A stretch of DNA of 13,729 nucleotides from an uncultured Candidatus Saccharibacteria bacterium. Lineage in GTDB: Bacteria; Patescibacteriota; Saccharimonadia; Saccharimonadales; Saccharimonadaceae. The stretch's first letter is position 1. Every line of letters begins with the position of its first letter. Shown here piece by piece: positions 6,776 through 11,731 of the stretch. The DNA lies in contig CAMUQR010000017.1 of the NCBI GenBank assembly GCA_947097085.1, forward strand, positions 1 through 13,729, written 5' to 3'. Made by a program: the position numbers and the translations under genes. The notes beneath the pieces are model-generated. The model made no database searches and was not told the DNA's origin. It saw only the letters and a list, made by a program, of their open reading frames with translations.

Positions 6776-8755
6776 CTATTGATGCATTTTAGCTTTGATT
6801 TCGATGATTAAGTCGCGTAGTTCAGCGGCTTTTTCAAACTCTAAATTGGCGCTGGCTAGTTCCATTTGATTGGTGAAATCGCGGATCATATTAGCGTATT
6901 CTTCGGCTGGAATCTTATTGAGATTGATTTTATTTTGGTGTGATTTTTTATCGTCGGGCATGAAGATTGCCAAGCCATCCGAAATTGCTTTTTGGATACT
7001 GGTTGGTGTGATACCGTGTTCTTGATTAAACTGAATCTGGATTTGGCGACGGCGCTGCGTTTCGTCAATCGCTTGGCGCATAGATTTGGTAATGACATCG
7101 GCATAGAGCAAAACTTTACCTTGTTCGTGACGGGCGGCGCGACCAATAGTTTGGATTAACGCTGGAGCGGAACGCAAGAAGCCTTCTTTGTCGGCGTCCA
7201 TAATCGCTACTAAGCTCACTTCTGGCAGATCTAATCCCTCGCGCAGTAGATTAATACCAACCAGTACATCATAAACTCCAGCCCGCAAATCACGTAAAAT
7301 CTCACTGCGCTCTAAAGTTTGCACTTCGCTGTGCAAATACGCCGTTTTAATCCCTAGCTCTGTCAGATAAGTCGTCAAATCCTCTGCCATGCGCTTGGTT
7401 AGCGTGGTAATCAAAACGCGTTGTTGTTTGTCGATACGTTGATGAATCTCCTCGAGGAGGTTGTCGATTTGATGGGCGATTGGTCGAACTTCAATTTCAG
7501 GATCAAGCAGTCCGGTTGGGCGAATAACTTGTTCGACCGGTGGCGGTGATAAGCTCAGTTCATATTCAGCTGGCGTGGCCGACACAAAAATTACTTGATT
7601 GATGTGGTCCTCGAATTCATTGAATCTTAATGGGCGATTATCCAGTGCGCTCGGCAAGCGAAAACCATATTCCACCAGCGTTTCTTTGCGGGCGCGGTCG
7701 CCATTAAACATCCCTCGAACCTGTGGAATGCTCATATGCGACTCGTCAATAATCATCAAAAAATCATCCGGAAAATAATCCAGCAAAGTGGCTGGTTGTT
7801 CGCCTGGCCGACGATTGGTTAGGTAGCGGGAATAATTTTCAATGCCTTTAACGAAGCCGGTTTCTTTGAGCATTTCGGTGTCGTATTTAATGCGTTGTTC
7901 TAGGCGTTGCGCCTCAAGGAATTTATCGTTTTTGATAAAATATTGGTGGCGTTCTTTAAACTCTTTATTGATCTGGGCAATGACCTCCGGCATGCGGTCT
8001 TTGGGTGCGACGAAGTGAGAATTCGGGAAAATATCAAGCTCATCTGGCTGGCGGATAATTTCACCGGTCAGGGGATTTAGCACGGTTAAACGATCAATTT
8101 CATCGCCAAAAAACTCTACTCGATAAGCATCGTCGCTACCTGATGGAAAAATATCCACCACGTCGCCACGCACTCGAAAAGTTCCACGTCGAAAATCAAC
8201 ATCATTGCGTGAATATTGAATATCATGCAGATGACGCAAAAACTTATCTTGGCGCCTGGTTTCGCCACGTTTCAGATGAAGCGCTAGCTCGGCATAATCG
8301 CTCGGTGAACCGATACCATAGATACAACTGACGCTGGCGACGATAATTGTGTCGCGTCGAGTGAGTAAGGCCGAAGTGGCGGCATGGCGTAATTTTTCAA
8401 TTTCTTCGTTGATTTTGGAATCTTTTTCGATATAAGTATCGCTCGACGAAATATAAGCTTCGGGCTGATAATAATCAAAATAACTAACAAAAAAATGTAC
8501 TTCGTTGTCTGGGAAAAACTCTTTAAATTCAGTAAATAACTGTGCCGCCAGAGTCTTATTGTGCGCTAAGATTAACGTCGGTCGATTCCACTTGGCGATG
8601 ACATTGGCCATGGTGAAAGTCTTACCTGAACCAGTGACACCGAGTAGGGTTTGGTGTTGTTGTCCAGATTTTAAGCCATCAACTAACTTGGCAATCGCCT
8701 GAGGCTGATCACCGCGTGGCTGATATTTTGTATTTAGTTTAAAATCCCGTTGCAC
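6776..8755 (-). CDS. uvrB: Excinuclease ABC subunit B
   Basis: UvrB is the damage-verifying helicase-like subunit of UvrABC nucleotide excision repair. Motifs in order from the GTG at 8755 (659 residues): YQPRGDQPQAI near 11-21, Walker A GVTGSGKT (39-46), the damage-probing beta-hairpin segment YYQPEAYISSSDTYIEKDS, Walker B DESH (337-340), and the helicase motif IGRAARHEQGKVLLYAD. The C-terminal UVR motif (FEKAAELRDLI) contacts UvrC. The domain set is complete and the length normal. I chose the GTG at 8755 because the open frame's upstream TTG at 8782 lies beyond a TACAAT -10 whose predicted transcript starts at the GTG. Family members also usually begin only a few residues before the 'YxPxGDQPxAI' motif. 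It diverges from the L,D-transpeptidase gene. Confidence 0.96.
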   Translation of the reverse strand: MQRDFKLNTKYQPRGDQPQAIAKLVDGLKSGQQHQTLLGVTGSGKTFTMANVIAKWNRPTLILAHNKTLAAQLFTEFKEFFPDNEVHFFVSYFDYYQPEAYISSSDTYIEKDSKINEEIEKLRHAATSALLTRRDTIIVASVSCIYGIGSPSDYAELALHLKRGETRRQDKFLRHLHDIQYSRNDVDFRRGTFRVRGDVVDIFPSGSDDAYRVEFFGDEIDRLTVLNPLTGEIIRQPDELDIFPNSHFVAPKDRMPEVIAQINKEFKERHQYFIKNDKFLEAQRLEQRIKYDTEMLKETGFVKGIENYSRYLTNRRPGEQPATLLDYFPDDFLMIIDESHMSIPQVRGMFNGDRARKETLVEYGFRLPSALDNRPLRFNEFEDHINQVIFVSATPAEYELSLSPPPVEQVIRPTGLLDPEIEVRPIAHQIDNLLEEIHQRIDKQQRVLITTLTKRMAEDLTTYLTELGIKTAYLHSEVQTLERSEILRDLRAGVYDVLVGINLLREGLDLPEVSLVAIMDADKEGFLRSAPALIQTIGRAARHEQGKVLLYADVITKSMRQAIDETQRRRQIQIQFNQEHGITPTSIQKAISDGLAIFMPDDKKSHQNKINLNKIPAEEYANMIRDFTNQMELASANLEFEKAAELRDLIIEIKAKMHQ

Positions 8756-8762
8756 TTTAGTT

Positions 8763-8768
8763 ATTGTA
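8763..8768 (-). promoter_or_regulatory. -10 element of uvrB, probable leaderless transcript
   Basis: TACAAT on the minus strand (8768-8763) lies exactly seven bases before the GTG chosen as the uvrB start. Transcription would begin at or one base before the start codon. There is no Shine-Dalgarno. No good -35 is visible. Confidence 0.4.
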
Positions 8769-8784
8769 TCATTTTTGTGCAAAA

Positions 8785-8795
8785 TATGATATGAT
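8785..8795 (+). promoter_or_regulatory. Probable -10 region of the L,D-transpeptidase gene
   Basis: Two overlapping TATGAT hexamers (8785-8790 and 8790-8795) lie 25-30 bases upstream of the ATG at 8821, within the 65-bp divergent region shared with uvrB. A 7-bp inverted repeat, GTATCAT (8766-8772) and ATGATAC (8791-8797), overlaps both this site and the uvrB -10. It could couple the two promoters through a shared regulator. Confidence 0.35.
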
Positions 8796-8820
8796 ACTAA
8801 GCATAAATTTAAAGGGAAAA

Positions 8821-11115
8821 ATGGCTAAGAAAAAAACTAACGCAAAGGTCGTCAGTAAGGCGAAGGTTAAAAAAACTACCAAACACACCAAACTTAGTGC
8901 AAAATCATCTGCCAAAACCAAGCTCGTCAAAAAACAGCTTCAGGCGGTAGATCAGCGGGCAAAATTAGATGGATCGCCAGAGTTTGAGTCTGATTTAAAA
9001 ATCTCTAAATTTGGTAATGTTCAAACTACAGATGATGCAGTGCTTGATGAACCAGTTGATGTTCAATCAAACGGCAAACTTGATGACCTAGAAACCTTAA
9101 ACCAAAAACTTGGCCAATTATTGCATCATGATGAATCAGTTGAAACTGTCGTGACGAGTGATTCCAACACTGATGTGACCGATACGACATTAAATATATC
9201 AGATGGCGCGACACATTCAGCTACTAGCTCCCCTTTAAAAACCAAAAAAATCACTCTCGAGCCGGTTTCGGCAGAAATGATCGAAAAATCGGCTCAGACT
9301 GCTACTGCTCAAGCAACGGCTACTACTGCGGGTGCTGGTGATGAGAAAGCAAGTCAGAAGCAACCGACAACTGCTGATTTAGCCGATACGGAAGTGACGG
9401 CTTCTGATACGCAATTAGTATCCGATAACGCCACTGAGCCAACTGAGGCAATTCCAGTTCATGTTAAAACCAACCACGCTGAAATAACCGACGCTGTAGA
9501 CGATGCGGAAACTGACGATGAGGTGACTATTAATGAACAATGGGATGATGAATTGTCTGATGAAACTGCTGAACAACTAGCCAATGAATTAGACGAATTG
9601 GACGAGATTGAGAGTCAGTCGGCTGAGAATACGGAGCGGGCAGAGCAGAAAGCTCAAGAACCAACCATCTTGGACGATGATGAACCAAGCTTAAATGCGA
9701 TGGTTAGTACGATTATTTTGGCTGATCCCGAGCCGGTTCACATCAAGAAAAAGCCAGCCTTTCGGTTGCGAGTTTGGTTATTTCTGTTGAGTTTAATCGC
9801 GGTAAGCGGATTTGTGATTTGGCGGTTGATGATGTACCAAAACATTACTGTCGATGGTCGTGAATATTACACACAATCGGCTGATCAAATTGCCTCAGAA
9901 GTGATTAATCAGTATAAAGACCATCAAATTAGCTTCAAACTTGAGAATCAACCCGAGCGGGATTTTAAATTGTCGGATGTTGGTATCGGAATTGACACCG
10001 AAAAACTCACAACTCAAATCAACCAACGGCGTCAGCTCACTATCAATAATTTATTGTTTGATACAAACATTGAAGCGCCTCTGTTAGTCGATTATCCAGT
10101 GTTGCAAAGTAGTTTAGATCAATATTTTAAAGAAAAACTCATCAATCCGACCGATGCAACCTTGGCTTATAATCGTGATAAAAATAAGTTTGAGATTAAA
10201 CCATCGGTCTCTGGATACCGGGTTGATGCGCGCACTGCAATTCCTGACATCACCAAGGTCAATTTTAAGACCAAACCGGTGATTAATGTGAAATATCAGC
10301 CGGTCGAGCCAATTACTCGTGAGGCAGATTTAATTGCAACCGAAAATTATCTCAATGAGCGGTTAAAATTGCGCTTAAATCTTAATCATAACGGTAAATT
10401 ATTGTATTTTGCTGATCCGTGGGATATTGCTAGCTGGGTTGAATTCAAGACAGATACAGTGACTAAGAAAATCACGGTTGATTTTAATAAACAAAAAATT
10501 CAAGATTTTATCGAAAAAACCGTTAGCCCAGAGATTGCTCGAGGTGTCGTCAATAAAAAGTTGTTAGTCGATGATAAAGACCAAGTGTTGCAAGTTTTAC
10601 AACAAGGCCAGCGTGGCCTTGGTGCAGTTAATCCCGGTAATTCGGCCGAAAAAATCCGTCAAGCATTGCTCGATAATCAAAATCTAGAACATGATTTGGA
10701 TATTCAAGAGATTGATTTCGTGGAGGAAAGAATTCCGATTAACGGTCTGAAATGGATCGAGGTGAATCTAACGCGCCAAATCACCACTCTTTATAGCGGT
10801 GACAAAGCTCTGCATACTTTCACAATTTCTTCGGGTGTACATCCATGGCCAACTCCAACCGGTACTTATAAAGTCTGGTTTAAAAATCCGATTCAACGTA
10901 TGCGCGGTGGTACGCGTGAGGCGGGGGACTATTATGATTTGCCAAACGTGCGCTGGAATACTTATTTTAATCGGGATATCGGTTTTCACACGGCTTATTG
11001 GCACAATAACTTCGGTCGTCCGATGAGTCATGGTTGTATCAATATGCGTGAGGCCGATGCTCGAGTGGTGTTCGATTTTGCACCAATTGGTACGATGGTA
11101 GTAGTGAAATATTAG
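8821..11115 (+). CDS. Membrane-anchored YkuD L,D-transpeptidase
   Basis: Cross-links peptidoglycan through 3-3 bonds or attaches proteins to it, acting outside the membrane. The start at 8821 has AAAGGG just upstream. Of 764 residues, the first ~45 are very lysine-rich (MAKKKTNAKVVSKAKVKK). Residues ~46-310 are low-complexity, Thr/Ala- and Asp/Glu-rich and probably disordered. One transmembrane helix lies near 317-338 (VWLFLLSLIAVSGFVIW). Residues ~340-640 resemble the PG_binding_4-type repeats that precede YkuD domains. The YkuD domain (~644-764) has TPTGTYKV, H723 and the catalytic motif SHGCINM with H737 and C739. The topology is therefore a long cytoplasmic tail and an external catalytic domain. 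The domain is intact and should be active. The tRNA-Gly promoter starts four bases after its stop, and no separate terminator is seen. Confidence 0.92.
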   Translation: MAKKKTNAKVVSKAKVKKTTKHTKLSAKSSAKTKLVKKQLQAVDQRAKLDGSPEFESDLKISKFGNVQTTDDAVLDEPVDVQSNGKLDDLETLNQKLGQLLHHDESVETVVTSDSNTDVTDTTLNISDGATHSATSSPLKTKKITLEPVSAEMIEKSAQTATAQATATTAGAGDEKASQKQPTTADLADTEVTASDTQLVSDNATEPTEAIPVHVKTNHAEITDAVDDAETDDEVTINEQWDDELSDETAEQLANELDELDEIESQSAENTERAEQKAQEPTILDDDEPSLNAMVSTIILADPEPVHIKKKPAFRLRVWLFLLSLIAVSGFVIWRLMMYQNITVDGREYYTQSADQIASEVINQYKDHQISFKLENQPERDFKLSDVGIGIDTEKLTTQINQRRQLTINNLLFDTNIEAPLLVDYPVLQSSLDQYFKEKLINPTDATLAYNRDKNKFEIKPSVSGYRVDARTAIPDITKVNFKTKPVINVKYQPVEPITREADLIATENYLNERLKLRLNLNHNGKLLYFADPWDIASWVEFKTDTVTKKITVDFNKQKIQDFIEKTVSPEIARGVVNKKLLVDDKDQVLQVLQQGQRGLGAVNPGNSAEKIRQALLDNQNLEHDLDIQEIDFVEERIPINGLKWIEVNLTRQITTLYSGDKALHTFTISSGVHPWPTPTGTYKVWFKNPIQRMRGGTREAGDYYDLPNVRWNTYFNRDIGFHTAYWHNNFGRPMSHGCINMREADARVVFDFAPIGTMVVVKY

Positions 11116-11118
11116 TGG

Positions 11119-11147
11119 TTGATTTTTTAAAATAAATTCGCTATAAT
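11119..11147 (+). promoter_or_regulatory. Promoter of tRNA-Gly
   Basis: TTGATT (11119-11124) and TATAAT (11142-11147) are separated by 17 bases, a near-consensus sigma-70-type promoter. The predicted start near 11154 leaves a 16-base leader before the mature tRNA end. Confidence 0.65.
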
Positions 11148-11169
11148 ATCTCCAGCTTATAGCCGATAG

Positions 11170-11245
11170 GCGGGTATAGCTCAGTTGTTAGAGCGCTTCC
11201 TTGCCAAGGAAGAGGCCAGGAGTTAGAGTCTCCTTACCCGCACCA
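11170..11245 (+). tRNA. tRNA-Gly (GCC anticodon), with U19-A56 elbow pair
   Basis: A full cloverleaf is present. The acceptor is GCGGGTA with TACCCGC (7 bp), and the D stem is GCTC with GAGC. The anticodon stem CTTCC/GGAAG holds the loop TTGCCAA (GCC at 11203-11205). The T stem is AGGAG with CTCCT. The discriminator is A73 and CCA is encoded (11243-11245). Normal tertiary partners are kept (U8-A14, G15-C48, G18-U55). The D loop is AGTTGTTA and the T loop is TTAGAGT, so the near-universal G19-C56 pair reads U19-A56. Many bacterial glycine tRNAs have U73, so A73 is a second departure. The gene is a stand-alone unit with its own promoter and terminator. No intron or anticodon ambiguity is seen. 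Confidence 0.93.
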
Positions 11246-11282
11246 AAAAAGACTTTTCTGAGATTTTAGAAAAGCCTTTTTT
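11246..11282. terminator. Bidirectional intrinsic terminator between tRNA-Gly and the 56-residue gene
   Basis: A long hairpin begins directly after the tRNA CCA. AAAAAGACTTTTCT (11246-11259) pairs with AGAAAAGCCTTTTT (11268-11281) with one A-C mismatch, around an 8-base loop. T runs follow on the plus strand, and the A run becomes a T run on the minus strand. It therefore serves the tRNA and also the minus-strand gene, whose stop is at 11293. Confidence 0.8.
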
Positions 11283-11292
11283 AGTTTAAGAA

Positions 11293-11463
11293 TTAATTAT
11301 TGTGCTTGGTTTCGCGTACTGCAGTCGCAATCTCGCGTAATAATGCCTTGATTTCCTCGACTTCTTGCATTAAATCGCGGATATCGTCGAGTTTTTTGTT
11401 AATTTGTTTGAGTTCGCGACGAATATCATCTTCATCACTAAAAATTGAATAGCCTGTGCCCAT
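11293..11463 (-). CDS. 56-residue coiled-coil-like protein of unknown function
   Basis: An ATG at 11463 with an AAGGAG Shine-Dalgarno five bases upstream opens a 56-codon frame. The product begins MGTGYSIFSDEDDIRRELKQ and continues with KKLDDIRDLMQEVEEIKALL to a TAA at 11293. Residues ~12-50 form a continuous charged amphipathic helix with leucine and isoleucine at heptad-like spacing, so a short dimeric coiled coil is likely. No enzymatic motif is present. A TATAAT -10 (11493-11488) and the shared terminator bracket it as a complete single-gene unit. It lies between the tRNA and the CRISPR locus and is transcribed away from the latter. Its proximity to cas9 could be coincidental. Confidence 0.75.
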   Translation of the reverse strand: MGTGYSIFSDEDDIRRELKQINKKLDDIRDLMQEVEEIKALLREIATAVRETKHNN

Positions 11464-11487
11464 GTTGCTCCTTTTTTTAATAAAAAT

Positions 11488-11493
11488 ATTATA
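11488..11493 (-). promoter_or_regulatory. -10 element of the 56-residue gene
   Basis: A perfect TATAAT on the minus strand lies 24 bases before the ATG, with a Shine-Dalgarno in between. The -35 position (about 11511-11516) has no recognisable consensus but falls inside one arm of an 11-bp inverted repeat. Confidence 0.5.
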
Positions 11494-11509
11494 CTATAAA
11501 GATTCATTA

Positions 11510-11603
11510 AATAACTTAGAATTATGTTTGACTGATTCGTTATCATTTGTTAGAATAAACTTATAATCCCTTAAGTAAGGATTATATCAATATCTAAGTT
11601 ATT
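11510..11603. repeat. 11-bp inverted repeat flanking the tracrRNA promoter
   Basis: AATAACTTAGA (11510-11520) recurs in inverted orientation as TCTAAGTTATT (11593-11603). The left arm overlaps the -35 zone of the minus-strand small gene. The right arm lies inside the second hairpin of the putative tracrRNA, and the tracrRNA promoter lies between the arms. It may be chance in AT-rich DNA, paired regulator sites, or homology between the RNA and its own promoter region. Confidence 0.5.
11528..11556 (+). promoter_or_regulatory. Promoter of the putative tracrRNA
   Basis: TTGACT (11528-11533) and TAGAAT (11551-11556) are separated by exactly 17 bases, the best -35/-10 pair in the window. Transcription should start near 11563, precisely at the base of the first RNA hairpin. 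No open reading frame with a ribosome site follows before cas9, which supports a non-coding transcript. Confidence 0.65.
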
Positions 11604-11678
11604 AGGTTTCTATAATAATATTAGTAGAAATACTAATAGCAAAGCTCTAATCCGTCTCTTATGAGGCGGGTTATCTTT
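11563..11678 (+). ncRNA. Putative tracrRNA of the type II CRISPR system
   Basis: The RNA lies in the classical position directly upstream of cas9, on the same strand, with a strong promoter and a terminator. Four hairpins follow in series. H1: TATAATCC with GGATTATA, two more pairs and loop AAGT (11562-11586). H2: ATCTAA with TTAGGT, loop GTTA (11592-11607). H3: TATTAGTA with TACTAATA, loop GAAA (11619-11638). H4: an 11-bp GC-rich stem, loop TTAT, then UCUUU (11648-11678). This matches the usual order of anti-repeat, nexus-like stem and terminal stems. I infer that the anti-repeat lies within H1 (AAGGATTATA side), so the crRNA repeat should contain TATAATCC-like sequence. No array is in the window, so base pairing to a repeat cannot be confirmed. 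A cis-regulatory leader of cas9 is the main alternative. Confidence 0.62.
11648..11678 (+). terminator. Terminator hairpin ending the putative tracrRNA
   Basis: An 11-bp stem (11648-11658 with 11663-11673, including two G-U pairs) with the loop TTAT is followed by TCTTTAT. CCGTCTC pairs with GAGGCGG at its core. It separates the small RNA from the cas9 promoter at 11697-11724. Confidence 0.65.
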
Positions 11679-11696
11679 ATGTCTAAATGCTTATTC

Positions 11697-11724
11697 TTGC
11701 AAGTTGCTCAAAAAGTTTTATAAT
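11697..11724 (+). promoter_or_regulatory. Promoter of cas9, probable leaderless mRNA
   Basis: TTGCAA (11697-11702) and a perfect TATAAT (11719-11724) are 16 bases apart. The expected start falls at 11731-11732, which is the cas9 ATG itself. No Shine-Dalgarno precedes the ATG, which fits leaderless translation. It also rules out the in-frame ATG at 11687 as a start for this transcript. Confidence 0.6.
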
Positions 11725-11731
11725 TGGTGTT

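Noticed and set aside
8756..8782. A TTG start giving UvrB nine more residues.
   Set aside because: There is no Shine-Dalgarno, the -10 of the likely promoter overlaps it, and the family normally starts close to the GDQPxAI motif.
11593..11610. A natural single-guide RNA with a promoter-matching guide just before a repeat-like hairpin.
   Set aside because: The 11-base match lies within its own stem (ATCTAA with TTAGGT) and is not followed directly by the repeat-like hairpin, so only the inverted repeat itself is reported, at low weight.
11619..11638. A perfect stem with a GAAA tetraloop, like the linker in artificial single-guide RNAs.
   Set aside because: It is downstream of a nexus-like stem, lies in otherwise natural AT-rich sequence and is far too short to be a fused repeat and anti-repeat. 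GAAA tetraloops are common in natural RNAs.
11687..11731. An earlier in-frame ATG adding 15 residues to Cas9.
   Set aside because: The added residues precede the conserved start of RuvC-I, and the perfect TATAAT at 11719-11724 lies inside this stretch, so the transcript would begin after it.
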